NCBI RefSeq assembly: GCF_000379685.1
Contig: NZ_KB903252.1
Span: 250,953 to 314,952 of the forward strand
Direction: 5' to 3'
From: Catelliglobosispora koreensis DSM 44566
GTDB taxonomy: Bacteria > Actinomycetota > Actinomycetes > Mycobacteriales > Micromonosporaceae
DNA length: 64,000 nt
Position 1 is the first letter of the stretch, and each line of letters opens with the position of its first letter. The notes beneath the pieces were generated by a model, which saw only the letters and a list, made by a program, of their open reading frames with translations, did no database searches and had not been told where the DNA came from. Shown one piece after another: positions 25,112 through 34,058 of this stretch. Position numbers and translations under genes: made by a program.

Positions 25112-26479
25112 TTACGAACGTGACAGTCTCCGGAGCAGGCTGTCGGAACTCATGGGGTAGGCGCCGTGCCGCTTGACGCCGACGGCCACTTCCTTGTCAG
25201 AGGAGATGACGACGATCGGGCGGCCGGCCGGTTCAGCGCGCACGAGCCGGCGGATGAGTTCGTCGGCGGTCTCTCCCTTGCGGGAGAACAAGACCCGTAC
25301 GCCGCGCGGCGCTGGCGGCAGCCCGTGCACGCGTTCGGCCCCATCGAACACGACCGTTGTTTCGGCGCCGGTCTGCGCGACAACCAGTCCGAGCGCGGCG
25401 ACCAGGCGGTTGCGCTGCTGCTCCAGGGACATCTCGGCGAAGCCACGCTTGGTCACGTTGTAGCCATCGACGATGAGATGGGCCTTAGGCAGGGCGAGCA
25501 GCTGGTTGAGCCGGCCGGGGTCGTCGACGTCGAGCCCACGGGAAGCTGGCGACTGCTTTCCCGGGCTGTCCGCGTGAGCGGCCGCTACGGCGTCGCCAGG
25601 CAGCATCTGCGCTGGGTCGAGCGCCAGCTCACGGCGCAGCCCAACAGCAGCCTGGCCGATCGTCTCCAGCAGCAGCCACAGGCGCGCCTCATCCATCGCG
25701 CGGGCTTCCCGCGCGGTGTGGCGCACATCGTCTTTGGCAGCCTCGGCATCGGACAGTCTGGACCGCAGTTTGCGCAGCTCAGCATCAAAATCACTGGCAG
25801 CCTTGGTGGCCCGCCCCTTTTCGATGGACAGCAACTCAGCGGACCGTTTCGCCGCTGCCTGGGCCTCCCGCAACGCCTTTGCCGTCTCGCGCGCTTCGGT
25901 CTGCACAGTGGTCATTTCGTCGCGCAGTTTGGCCAGCTCAGCCCGAAGCTTCTCGGTCTCAATCTTGGCGACGGTGCGATCGTGCTCGGCCCGCGCGGCC
26001 CGGACCTCGGCGTCGCGCAGCGCTTCGGCGGCAGCGGCGGTTTCGGCCTGCTCCGCGACGGCTTCGGCCGAAGCGGCGATCATCTCGCGCCAGCCCTGCG
26101 GCCGCAGAAGGTAGGCCAGGGCGGCGATCTCGGCAGGATCCCCCGCAGCCGGTGGTGTGCCGCTGGCTATCGCTTCGCCCAGCTCACCGGCATCGGCGGC
26201 GGCCTTCTCGCCAATCCGCTGCCGGAACAACGCGTCGGTGCTCAGCTGCATGGCGATGGTCGGTCCGCCCAGGCGCGCCCGGCGGTTGGGGGCGAACTTC
26301 GCGACCTTGCGCAAGGGCTGCGGCAACTCGTCGGCGGGCAGCATGGTTAACACGGCCGCGGCGAGCGCCACCACCCGTTGGCGGATCAGCTCCGGCAGGT
26401 GTGGTTCGGGGGCAAACTCCGCCGCGGAAGCACCAGCCCCAAGGGGGGCTGTGGAGGCTGGCTCAGCGGCGGAGGACAT
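25112..26479 (-). CDS. NYN-domain (YacP-like) putative RNase with coiled-coil region
   Basis: 455 residues. The N-terminal part is a helical domain (LPELIRQRVVALAAAVL, then FAPNRRARLGG). About 125-260 is a charged Ala/Glu/Arg-rich coiled coil, and the C-terminal 160 residues form a NYN/PIN-like domain: LIVDGYNVTKRG, VVFDGAERVHG, TADELIRRLV and VVISSDKEV. These supply the acidic residues expected of a metal-dependent RNase. The family is conserved in actinobacteria and probably acts on RNA. ATG 26479 is chosen over far-upstream starts because GGGAG precedes it and the N-terminus then looks ordinary. Divergent from the exonuclease gene, 109 bp apart. Confidence 0.85.
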   Translation of the reverse strand: MSSAAEPASTAPLGAGASAAEFAPEPHLPELIRQRVVALAAAVLTMLPADELPQPLRKVAKFAPNRRARLGGPTIAMQLSTDALFRQRIGEKAAADAGELGEAIASGTPPAAGDPAEIAALAYLLRPQGWREMIAASAEAVAEQAETAAAAEALRDAEVRAARAEHDRTVAKIETEKLRAELAKLRDEMTTVQTEARETAKALREAQAAAKRSAELLSIEKGRATKAASDFDAELRKLRSRLSDAEAAKDDVRHTAREARAMDEARLWLLLETIGQAAVGLRRELALDPAQMLPGDAVAAAHADSPGKQSPASRGLDVDDPGRLNQLLALPKAHLIVDGYNVTKRGFAEMSLEQQRNRLVAALGLVVAQTGAETTVVFDGAERVHGLPPAPRGVRVLFSRKGETADELIRRLVRAEPAGRPIVVISSDKEVAVGVKRHGAYPMSSDSLLRRLSRS

Positions 26480-26588
26480 GCATTCCAGTCTCCCACCGCC
26501 CGGCGATCTTGTCTCCTGGTATGCCGTACCGGCCAGTGATCTTGGACCTGGGCAAGAATGTCGGACTGTCCGATTAGGGTGCGGCTTC

Positions 26589-28319
26589 GTGCACGTCCAA
26601 CTCTCGATGGCCGGGCTGTGGGATGACCCCCTCGCCCTCGATCTAAGGCAGACGACCTTTGTCGTCCTCGACCTCGAGACCACGGGAGGTGCCCCCGACG
26701 GGGGCGGCATCACCGAGATCGGTGCCGTCAAAGTCCGTGGCGGGGAACAGATCGGCAAGCTCGCCACCCTGATCAACCCGGGGGTGCCGATCCCGCCGTT
26801 CGTCACCGTCCTAACCGGAATCACGACCGCGATGGTGGCCCCGGCCCCGCCCATCGAAGAGGTGCTTCCGTCGCTATTGGAGTTTCTGCAAGGCGCCGTC
26901 CTGGTCGCGCACAACGCCCCCTATGACACCGGTTTCCTCAAGGCCGCCTGTGCCGCCCACGGCTACACCTGGCCCGCCCCCAAGGTGCTGTGCACGGCCC
27001 AGCTCGCCCGGCGGGTGCTCCAGCGCGACGAGGTGCCCAACCGCAAACTTGGCACGCTCGCCTGGTATTTCAAGACGCACCCGCCCACGCACCGGGCTTT
27101 CGACGACGCTCTGGCCACGGTCGATGTGCTGCACGCGCTCATCGGCCGGCTGGGCAGCCTCGGGGTCAGCTCGCTCGGCGACGCCCTGGCCTACCTCAAG
27201 CCGGTCACCCCGACCCAGCGCGCCAAACGTCATCTGGGCGAAGGGCTCCCCCAGGCGCCCGGGGTCTACATCTTCCGGGCACACGACGGGCGGCCACTCT
27301 ACGTAGGCAAGTCCGTCAATATCGCGACCAGGGTGAAGACCTATTTCGGTTCGGGCGAGAAACGAGCCCGGATCAGCGAGATGCTCGCCGCCTCGGTGAA
27401 GGTCGACGCGATCGAGTGCGCGCACTCGCTGGAAGCCGAGGTGCGCGAGCTGAGGCTGATCGCGGCACATGCCCCGCCTTATAACCGCCGCTCTAAGTAT
27501 CCGGAACGCGTTCACTGGATCAAGCTCACGCAGGAGGCGTACCCCCGATTGTCTTTAGTGCGCGAGCCAGGAACCGACCCCGAGTCCTGCCTTGGCCCCT
27601 TTCCGGGAAGGCGGATCGCGCAGGCCGCGATCGACGCGGTGCTTGAGGCGCTGCCGTTGCGCCAGTGCACGACGAAGCTGTCGGCGAAGAAGGAGTCGGC
27701 CTCTTGCGCGCTGGCCGAGATCGGCCGGTGCCCGGCGCCTTGCCTGCTGCGGATTAGCACGAGTGACTACGAGTCCACTTTGGCCGGTCCGGTCCGCCAG
27801 GCATTTCGCGGTGACCCCGATCCGGTGGTGCAGCCGCTGCTCGCCCGCATGGCGAAGCTATCGGGCGATCAGCGGTTCGAGGAGGCGACCCGGCTGCGCA
27901 ACCGCATGGCGGCCTTCGTGCGGGCGGCGATGCGCATGCAGCGGCTGTCGGCGCTGACCGGCATCAGCGAGCTGGTCGCCGCCAAACGGACCGCTAAGGG
28001 CGGCTGGGATATTTCGATCATCAGGCACGGGCGGCTGGCCGCGGCGGCGTTCGCCCCACCCGGCGTCCATCCACGTAGGACACTCAACGAGGTCTGGCCC
28101 ACGGCGGAAACGGTCCTGCCACCGGCTCCCGGGCACCCGACCCCTTGTGCGACGGCCGAAGAGACGGAGCGAATCATCGACTGGCTTGAATTGCCGGAAA
28201 CCCGGCTGGTCGAGACATCGGCCGGATGGGCGTCACCCGCCCGGGGTGCCATCCGGTTACGCAGCATGCTCACGCAGTTCGGAATGAGTGAGGGGCGGGG
28301 CTCAGTGTTGACCGAATGA
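26589..28319 (+). CDS. DEDDh 3'-5' exonuclease fused to a GIY-YIG (UvrC/Cho-like) nuclease
   Basis: 576 residues. Residues 20-190 form a DnaQ/epsilon-type DEDDh exonuclease: VLDLETTGG, VAHNAPYDTGFL and HRAFDDALATVDV. Residues 215-300 form a GIY-YIG domain: APGVYIFRAHDG, LYVGKSVNIATRV and the catalytic-type Arg and Glu further on. A UvrB-binding-like helix pair lies near 430-460 (RFEEATRLRNRM). It matches the Rv2191-type fusion and resembles the Cho nuclease attached to an exonuclease, so a DNA-repair role is likely. GTG 26589 is used because TAGGGTG precedes it; ATG 26607 would remove six residues. Confidence 0.88.
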   Translation: MHVQLSMAGLWDDPLALDLRQTTFVVLDLETTGGAPDGGGITEIGAVKVRGGEQIGKLATLINPGVPIPPFVTVLTGITTAMVAPAPPIEEVLPSLLEFLQGAVLVAHNAPYDTGFLKAACAAHGYTWPAPKVLCTAQLARRVLQRDEVPNRKLGTLAWYFKTHPPTHRAFDDALATVDVLHALIGRLGSLGVSSLGDALAYLKPVTPTQRAKRHLGEGLPQAPGVYIFRAHDGRPLYVGKSVNIATRVKTYFGSGEKRARISEMLAASVKVDAIECAHSLEAEVRELRLIAAHAPPYNRRSKYPERVHWIKLTQEAYPRLSLVREPGTDPESCLGPFPGRRIAQAAIDAVLEALPLRQCTTKLSAKKESASCALAEIGRCPAPCLLRISTSDYESTLAGPVRQAFRGDPDPVVQPLLARMAKLSGDQRFEEATRLRNRMAAFVRAAMRMQRLSALTGISELVAAKRTAKGGWDISIIRHGRLAAAAFAPPGVHPRRTLNEVWPTAETVLPPAPGHPTPCATAEETERIIDWLELPETRLVETSAGWASPARGAIRLRSMLTQFGMSEGRGSVLTE

Positions 28320-28393
28320 TGGACGGGTATTGACCATTCGGCCACCATATTCGTTACTAGGCTGTAAGCACGCTGGCGAGGGAGGTGTCCTGA

Positions 28394-30253
28394 ATGGATG
28401 TCGATGCCGGCGCGAGCCCGGGGACCCCCCTAGGACGCATCGGGGAGAGCCTTCTGGCCGCCCGGTTGCGTGCGATGCTGAGCTGGCCCGCGTCCCGCGA
28501 CCGCTCTGTGCCCCAAGTAGACCCGGTCCAGCGCCTCATTCGCACCCATCGCGGCGTCCATCCGGACGCCGATGTCAATTTGCTCCGCCGTTCCTACTCG
28601 GTCGCCGAGCGCGCTCACCGCGATCAGAAGCGCAAGAGTGGCGAGCCCTACATCACGCACCCGCTGGAAGTGGCCCACATTCTGGCCGTCCTCGGCATGG
28701 ACACGGTCACGCTCGCCGCGGCGCTGCTGCATGACACGGTCGAAGACACCGACTACACGCTGCCCCAGTTGCGCGCCGACTTCGGCGCCGAGGTGGCCCT
28801 GCTCGTCAACGGCGTGACCAAGTTCGACAAGGCGCACTTCGCTCAGGCCGAGGCCGAAACGATCCGCAAGATGATCGTCTCGGCGGGCAAAGACATCCGC
28901 GTGCTCGTCATCAAGATCGCCGATCGCTTGCACAACATGGAAACGCTTGACGCCCGCTCGCCCGCTTCGCGGGCTCGCATCGCCTCGGCGACCCGTGAAG
29001 TGCTCGTCCCCTTGTGCGACCGGCTTGGCATCCAGGCGCTCAAGGGCCCGTTCGAAGACGTCGTGCTGCGTTACGTCGATCCTGAGGCCTATCAGCTCAT
29101 CGATGAGATGGTCACGCGGGAGCGTCCACATTGGAACGAATACGTCGAGCGGTTCGTCGGGGCCGGCAATGACGCTCTCAAGCGCGAAAAGCTTGACGGG
29201 CACCTGATTCCACGCCCCCGGCACTACTACACGATCTGGAAAGACACCAAGGCGGCGGGAAGTCCTTCGCCCATCAACCTTCCGCGCGTCGTGGTGATCC
29301 TCGACGGCGACGAGGCCGACTGTTATGCCGCGCTAGGCGTGATGCACCAGCGCTGGCTGCCGATCCCGGGACGGTTCAAGGACTACATCGCCGCGCCGAA
29401 GAACAACCTCTACCGTTCGCTGCACACGACCGTGCTCGGGCCGGACGACCAGATGGTCGAGGTGCTGATCCGCACGGATCAAATGCACAAGGCCGTGGAA
29501 TATGGGGTCGTCGCCCCTTATCGCTATCCGGTGCGCCCGCCCCGCTTCGGCAAGAAGGTCCCCGCGGCGGCGCCCAAGCAGGACCAGATGGCCTGGCTGC
29601 GGCGCGCTCTGGAACTGGAGGCGGCAGCCCCCGACGCCGTCCAGTTTGTCCAAACGCTTCGCTGTGACCTGGCCGAACAGCAGATCCAGGTGTTTGGGCA
29701 CGGCACACGAATGCTTCTTCCGGCCGGGGCAACCCCGGTCGATGTCGCTTATGAGCTCAGTTTCCGCATAGGTGACCGGTGCGTGGCAGCGACGGTCAAC
29801 GGTGTGCTGACACCGCTCAACGCCGAGCTCACGGATGGCGATGTCGTCGACATTCTGGTCAGCCGGGACAAGAATCACCCCGGCCCCCGCCCCGAATGGC
29901 TGGATTTCGTCAAGTCACCCAACGCAAGGCTGCGCCTGAGCCGCCGGTTCAGCGAGCCCGAGGCTCCGGCCGGGACGGTCAGTGACCGGCTCCAGATCGG
30001 CCGCGCGGCGATCGGCTTGGCCCTGCGCCGCCGTGACCGCGCCCTGTCCAGTGAGCAGCGGTTGGTGGACCTCGCTCAGGAGCTGGGATACCCCGATTTG
30101 GACACGCTGCTGATCGCGATAGCCGAGCACCGCGTGCGCGCCGACGTCATCGTCGACCAGCTGATCGCCAGCGTCGACGCCAGTGCCGGCCAGCGTGGCA
30201 TACCGGTGCAGCCGCAGCAGTCACCGACCGAATCGTCTAGCCTGACTGGGTGA
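28394..30253 (+). CDS. RelA/SpoT homologue, likely (p)ppGpp hydrolase with impaired synthetase and no ACT domain
   Basis: 619 residues. The HD hydrolase domain is intact: H89 (YITHP), H113-D114 (LLHDTVEDT), D177 and N181 (IADRLHN). The synthetase domain (about 260-400) keeps RFKDYIAAPKNNLYRSLHTT and an EVLIRT glutamate. Where Rel proteins have Y-D-L before RVxVD, this one has INLPRVVVILD, so the catalytic Mg-binding Asp is Asn (N295) and the following Arg is Val. A TGS domain follows (about 425-485). The C-terminus is about 130 residues shorter than Rel and has no ACT domain. This resembles RshA-type second homologues in actinobacteria. GGGAGGT lies before the ATG. Coupled by a 4-bp overlap to a Nudix gene. 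Confidence 0.88.
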   Translation: MDVDAGASPGTPLGRIGESLLAARLRAMLSWPASRDRSVPQVDPVQRLIRTHRGVHPDADVNLLRRSYSVAERAHRDQKRKSGEPYITHPLEVAHILAVLGMDTVTLAAALLHDTVEDTDYTLPQLRADFGAEVALLVNGVTKFDKAHFAQAEAETIRKMIVSAGKDIRVLVIKIADRLHNMETLDARSPASRARIASATREVLVPLCDRLGIQALKGPFEDVVLRYVDPEAYQLIDEMVTRERPHWNEYVERFVGAGNDALKREKLDGHLIPRPRHYYTIWKDTKAAGSPSPINLPRVVVILDGDEADCYAALGVMHQRWLPIPGRFKDYIAAPKNNLYRSLHTTVLGPDDQMVEVLIRTDQMHKAVEYGVVAPYRYPVRPPRFGKKVPAAAPKQDQMAWLRRALELEAAAPDAVQFVQTLRCDLAEQQIQVFGHGTRMLLPAGATPVDVAYELSFRIGDRCVAATVNGVLTPLNAELTDGDVVDILVSRDKNHPGPRPEWLDFVKSPNARLRLSRRFSEPEAPAGTVSDRLQIGRAAIGLALRRRDRALSSEQRLVDLAQELGYPDLDTLLIAIAEHRVRADVIVDQLIASVDASAGQRGIPVQPQQSPTESSSLTG

Positions 30254-30762
30254 TCAGGTCCCGCTCGCCGCTGCGCCGGCGCATGCTCTCGATGGCGTAC
30301 GGGATCTTCTACCGGATTCCGCCGAAGTGGCGTTCCCGGCTGGTCAAGACCATCAGCCCGAAATACATCCTCGGTTCCGTGGTGCTCATCTATGACACGG
30401 AGAAGCCGGATCATCTGCTGTTGTTGCGCCAGCCACCAGGGCGCGGCTGGACGCTGCCGGCCGGATTGCTCGACCGGGGCGAAACTCCGATACAGGCGGC
30501 TTGCCGTGAGGCGGCTGAGGAAACCGGCATCGAGTTCACTTTGGATCAGCTCACGCCGGCTGTTCCTAACGCGGTGGTGCACACCAAGGGCCGCTGGGTG
30601 GACATGGTGTTCACGGCACGGGTTCCGGCCTCCACTACGGCGCTTTCCGTGGACGGGGCTGAGGTCTGGGAAGCCGCCTGGCACCCCATCGGCAGCCTCC
30701 CCCGGCTGACCGTCGCGACTGCCCGTTTACTGGAGCATTACGGCATACGATCTCAATCATGA
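30250..30762 (+). CDS. Nudix hydrolase
   Basis: 170 residues. A full Nudix box GX5EX7REUXEEXGU is visible as GLLDRGETPIQAACREAAEETGI in the middle of the protein, coordinating Mg for cleavage of a nucleoside diphosphate linked to another moiety. The N-terminal 35 residues are basic and aromatic (MAYGIFYRIPPKWRSRLVK). The GTG start overlaps the Rel homologue stop (GTGA), and its stop overlaps the nucleotidyltransferase start (ATGA), so three genes form one coupled unit. Degradation of (p)ppGpp or of a nucleotide-sugar are both plausible from context; sequence alone does not choose. Confidence 0.88.
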   Translation: MIRSRSPLRRRMLSMAYGIFYRIPPKWRSRLVKTISPKYILGSVVLIYDTEKPDHLLLLRQPPGRGWTLPAGLLDRGETPIQAACREAAEETGIEFTLDQLTPAVPNAVVHTKGRWVDMVFTARVPASTTALSVDGAEVWEAAWHPIGSLPRLTVATARLLEHYGIRSQS

Positions 30763-31595
30763 CGGCGCCGGATGATGTTTGCGCGGTGGTGCTGGCCGCT
30801 GGGCTGGGCACCCGGTTGCGGCCGCTGACCAGTTTGCGGCCGAAAGCGCTTGTGCCCGTGGGCAATGTGCCGCTTCTCGACCGGGCCCTGCACCGTCTCG
30901 CGGCGGCGGGCCTTACCGGGCCGGGAAGGGTGGCGGTCAACGCGCATCACTTCGCTGACATGATCGCGAGCCACGTTGGTACCCGCGCGCATTTGTCCAT
31001 TGAAGACGGCGAACCTTTGGGATCGGCGGGAGCCGTGGGCAAGCTGCACAGCTGGATCGATGGGCGGGCGGTCCTCGTCGTCAACGCCGATGCCTATGTG
31101 GACGCTCCCGCGGGAGATTTGCGCGACCTGCTCGACGACTGGGACGGACGGACCGTCCGGCTGTCGGGGCACGTCGCCGACGACGGCCACCCGCCTTTTG
31201 GCGGGCTCGCGTTCGCCGGGGCGTCGTTACTTCCGGCCCCGGAAGCAGCGGTCTTGAAGCCCGAATACTCGCATCTCGTGCTCACGACCTGGCGCCCTGC
31301 CGAGCGCGAGCAACGGCTGGAGTCCTTTCCGCTCAACGGGACCTACATCGACTGCGGCACCCCGGCCGACTATCTCGCCGCCAACCTGCACGCGGCTAAC
31401 GGCGAGAACCTCATCGCCGAGGACGCTGTGGTGACCGGCGCGGTTCTGTCCAGTGTCATCGGGGCGGGCAGCGCGATGTATGGCGTGGTCCGGCGCTGCG
31501 TGCTGTGGCCTGGCGCACACGTCGACGCCGACGAGGTGCTGACCGATGCCGTACGGGTGGGGCGCGACCTGACAGTGAAGGTTACTCCCGCGTAA
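30759..31595 (+). CDS. Sugar nucleotidyltransferase family protein (NTP_transferase)
   Basis: 278 residues. It opens VVLAAGLGTRLRPLTSLRPKALVPV, the nucleotide-binding and Lys/Arg signature of mannose-1-phosphate guanylyltransferases and relatives. VVNADAYVD near 108 supplies the metal-binding Asp region, and INGTYIDCGTPADYL-like residues near 190 close the active site. A C-terminal tail of hexapeptide-like turns (VVTGAVLSSVIGAGS) follows. It makes an NDP-sugar from a sugar phosphate; the sugar is not predictable. Translationally coupled to the Nudix gene by ATGA. Confidence 0.87.
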   Translation: MTAPDDVCAVVLAAGLGTRLRPLTSLRPKALVPVGNVPLLDRALHRLAAAGLTGPGRVAVNAHHFADMIASHVGTRAHLSIEDGEPLGSAGAVGKLHSWIDGRAVLVVNADAYVDAPAGDLRDLLDDWDGRTVRLSGHVADDGHPPFGGLAFAGASLLPAPEAAVLKPEYSHLVLTTWRPAEREQRLESFPLNGTYIDCGTPADYLAANLHAANGENLIAEDAVVTGAVLSSVIGAGSAMYGVVRRCVLWPGAHVDADEVLTDAVRVGRDLTVKVTPA

Positions 31596-31604
31596 TATCG
31601 CGGC

Positions 31605-32468
31605 ATGCAACAGCGACCTCACGCACGAGAAGCTGATTCCGCCGGCGCCAGGCCGCCCGTCGAGGCGATCGTGGACCGAGGAACTGACCGCCTAACCGTT
31701 CGCCTCTATGACCTTGTCAGTTCCCGCACGCTTGCGGTGATCTTCCCCGCGATGGGTGTCCCGGCCAGCTACTACGAACGTTTCGCGGTGTCGCTCAACG
31801 AGGCTGGCATGGCCGTCGCGATCGCTGACCTTCGCGGCACCGGCAACAGCACGCCAAAGCCCAGCACCCGAAGCCGTTACGGTTACGACGACCTGGCCGC
31901 CGATGTGGGTGCGGTGCTGGAAACCCTTGCGCCGCAACGAGAAGGCCGCCGTACCATCCTCATGGGACACTCCCTGGGCGGGCAGGCGTGCATCATGCAC
32001 GTGGCCCGGCACCCAGAGTCCGTTGACGGTCTCGTGCTCATCGCGGTCGGCCTGCCCTACTGGCGCACCTATGGCCGTCAGCGCCTTGGTGTGTATGGCG
32101 TCGTGCAAGGCATCAGCACCGTCTCGTCCGCCCTGCGCGTCTGGCCCGGCTGGGGTTTCGGCGGCCGTCAAGCCCGCGGCGTCATGCAGGACTGGGCATA
32201 CACCGGCCGCCACGGCCTGTTCCCGCCACACCTGCGCGTCGAGGAACGGCTCGCCGACATCACGCTTCCGGTGCTCGCGATCTCCGTGGACGACGATCAG
32301 TACACCCCGGCGCCCACGATGGACTTCACCGTGGGCAAGCTCACGTCGGCGAAGGTAACCCGGGCACACGTGTCTACAGCGGACGCTGGCATCCCGCTTG
32401 ACCACTTCAAATGGGTAAAAGCCGGCCGGGCTATTACGGCTCTGCTTAGAGACTGGATGCCGCGTTAG
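31605..32468 (+). CDS. Alpha/beta hydrolase
   Basis: 287 residues. Nucleophile elbow GHSLGGQACIM near 122-132 with intact Ser, ADLRGTGNS near 75, a late Asp in SVDDDQYTP and a late His in IPLDHFKW. The substrate is unknown. It begins nine bases after the nucleotidyltransferase gene and may be the last gene of that operon. It converges on the MarR-GNAT gene with a 23-bp overlap. Confidence 0.87.
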   Translation: MQQRPHAREADSAGARPPVEAIVDRGTDRLTVRLYDLVSSRTLAVIFPAMGVPASYYERFAVSLNEAGMAVAIADLRGTGNSTPKPSTRSRYGYDDLAADVGAVLETLAPQREGRRTILMGHSLGGQACIMHVARHPESVDGLVLIAVGLPYWRTYGRQRLGVYGVVQGISTVSSALRVWPGWGFGGRQARGVMQDWAYTGRHGLFPPHLRVEERLADITLPVLAISVDDDQYTPAPTMDFTVGKLTSAKVTRAHVSTADAGIPLDHFKWVKAGRAITALLRDWMPR

Positions 32469-33396
32469 CGAGGTTGAGTCGCCAGTTCTCGAAGACTTGC
32501 GGGCCACCGAACTGCACGGTGTGTTCCTCGTCTGCCTTTTCAAATCCGGCCCGCGCGTAGAGGCGCCGTGCTCCGTCGAGGTCCGCGTTGGTCCACAACA
32601 CCATTTGGGGGTACCCAGTGAGCCGTGCGAACTCCACGCAGGCGTCGACGAGCTTGGCGCCGATCCCGAGCCCGCGAGCCCAGGGTTCCACGAGCAGCAG
32701 CCGCAACTGGGCCGTGCTGTCGTCCTTGCGCACACAGAACACGCAGCCAGCGGGTGTGCCTTTGACGTCGGCGATCCAGGCCCGGTCATAGCGCGGGTCG
32801 CGGTGCTTCACGTAGTCGGCGACGATCCCCGAGACCAATGCCTCGAATTCGTCGGTGTAGCCGTATTCGCTGGCGTAGATTGCCCCGTGGCGGGCGACGA
32901 CCCAGCCCAGCTCCCCCGGCTTGGGTGCGCGCAGCGTGACGTCGGCTGGAACCGAAGGCGCCCATAGTCTTTCGATCAGTGCCATGGCCGCCAGCAAGTC
33001 CTGCTGGCCGACGGTGTCGAGGCGTTGCAGCAACGCGGTCATGTCTTCGATCGCGTGCTGGTCGAGGGTCGCGAAGACCTTGCGCCCCTGGGCGGTCAGC
33101 GAGACGGTCTGTTTGCGGTTGTCCGCACTTGACCGTCCAAGCTGGACCATCCCGTCAGAGTCGAACCGGCTCAGGATGCGGCTGAGGTAGCCCGGGTCGA
33201 GGCCGAGCGCTGTGCGCAGGGCCAGGGTCTCGGTCTGCTCCGCTTGGGCCAGCTCGAAGAGCACGCGGCACTCGGTCAGCGAATAGGGCGACCGCTGAAT
33301 GCCATCGCCGAGAACACCGATCGTCCTGGTGTAGAACCGGTTGAACCGGCGGACCGCCGCGACGTCGCCCGCGCTCACCACCGCATTGTTTGACAC
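32446..33396 (-). CDS. MarR regulator fused to a GNAT acetyltransferase
   Basis: 316 residues. An N-terminal MarR winged helix (about 10-145: YSLTECRVLFELAQ, LDPGYLSRILSRFDSDGMV, SADNRKQTVSLTAQG) is joined to a C-terminal GNAT domain (about 155-310) whose acetyl-CoA loop is VEPWARGLGIGAKLVDACV. Such fusions are a known family, but substrates are rarely defined. GTG 33396 is chosen because a -10 hexamer TATTCT lies six bases upstream and an inverted repeat covers both. That strongly suggests leaderless, autoregulated expression. Divergent from the Asp23 gene, with only 35 bp between starts. Confidence 0.9.
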   Translation of the reverse strand: MSNNAVVSAGDVAAVRRFNRFYTRTIGVLGDGIQRSPYSLTECRVLFELAQAEQTETLALRTALGLDPGYLSRILSRFDSDGMVQLGRSSADNRKQTVSLTAQGRKVFATLDQHAIEDMTALLQRLDTVGQQDLLAAMALIERLWAPSVPADVTLRAPKPGELGWVVARHGAIYASEYGYTDEFEALVSGIVADYVKHRDPRYDRAWIADVKGTPAGCVFCVRKDDSTAQLRLLLVEPWARGLGIGAKLVDACVEFARLTGYPQMVLWTNADLDGARRLYARAGFEKADEEHTVQFGGPQVFENWRLNLANAASSL

Positions 33397-33407
33397 AGTC
33401 AAAGAAT
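33385..33407. promoter_or_regulatory. MarR-type operator over the divergent marR-gnat / asp23 promoter region
   Basis: A 23-bp palindrome with 10-bp arms, one mismatch and a 3-bp spacer; its core is TTTGAC-ACA-GTCAAA (33389-33403). It covers the GTG start and most of the -10 (33403-33408, minus strand) of the MarR-GNAT gene. Bound protein would block that leaderless promoter and probably the asp23 promoter (TACTGT, 33419-33424). Confidence 0.65.
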
Positions 33408-33431
33408 AGGACAGAGGGTACTGTCTGCGCC

Positions 33432-33995
33432 ATGACCACAACACCCCTTGTGCCGGAACAGCCCGGTGGGAGCGAACCGGCGCTGGAACAGACCAATGTG
33501 TCCGCTAACGACAATGTGCACGCGGCTCTGGAACGCGGGCGCGAAGCGGCCGAACGTGTCGGCGAAGCCGTTACATCGCTGGTGGGAAAGCTGCGCAATA
33601 GTGCCGAGCTCGACGGGGACCGGGGCACCACGACGATCGCCGATGAGGTTGTCGGCAAGATCGCTGGCATCGCCGCCCGGGAAGTTCAGGGCGTCTACGA
33701 CCTCGGCGGCGACGCCGCCCGCGTTTTCGCTTCACTGAAAGAACGCATCGGCCTGTCCGCCGAAGGAACGGGTGAAGACTCCGACCGCGGCGTCCGCGTG
33801 CGCCTCGAAGGCACCAACGCCATCGTCGACATGACGATCGTCATCGAGTTCGGCTACGTCGTGCACACCGTGACCGACGCGGTCCGCACCAAGGTCATTA
33901 GCTCGGTCGAGACGATGCTGGGCCTGGAAGTCACCGCGGTCAACATCCGCGTAGACGACGTGCACGTGGCCGACTCCGGTGCGCTCACGCCGTAG
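33432..33995 (+). CDS. Asp23/Gls24 family envelope stress protein
   Basis: 187 residues. A low-complexity N-terminal tail (1-55) precedes the Asp23 domain (about 60-175), recognised by TTIADEVVGKIAGIAAREVQGVYDLGG, read in parts, and VEIRVDDVHV-like closing strands (VNIRVDDVHVAD). Asp23 proteins are abundant, membrane-proximal envelope-stress proteins. In actinobacteria they often occur as several copies; only one is here. Start ATG 33432 follows a TACTGT -10 hexamer by seven bases, so this transcript may also be leaderless. Regulation by the adjacent MarR-GNAT protein is inferred from the shared operator. Confidence 0.87.
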   Translation: MTTTPLVPEQPGGSEPALEQTNVSANDNVHAALERGREAAERVGEAVTSLVGKLRNSAELDGDRGTTTIADEVVGKIAGIAAREVQGVYDLGGDAARVFASLKERIGLSAEGTGEDSDRGVRVRLEGTNAIVDMTIVIEFGYVVHTVTDAVRTKVISSVETMLGLEVTAVNIRVDDVHVADSGALTP

Positions 33996-34058
33996 TAGTC
34001 CGCCTTGAAGGTCCTGGCCCAGGGCACCCCCGTGCTGCCCTGAGCCGGGACCTATCGG

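Noticed and set aside
31692..32789. Minus-strand open frame (365 codons) across the alpha/beta hydrolase gene
   Set aside because: Shadow of a hydrolase with an intact GHSLGG motif on the plus strand.
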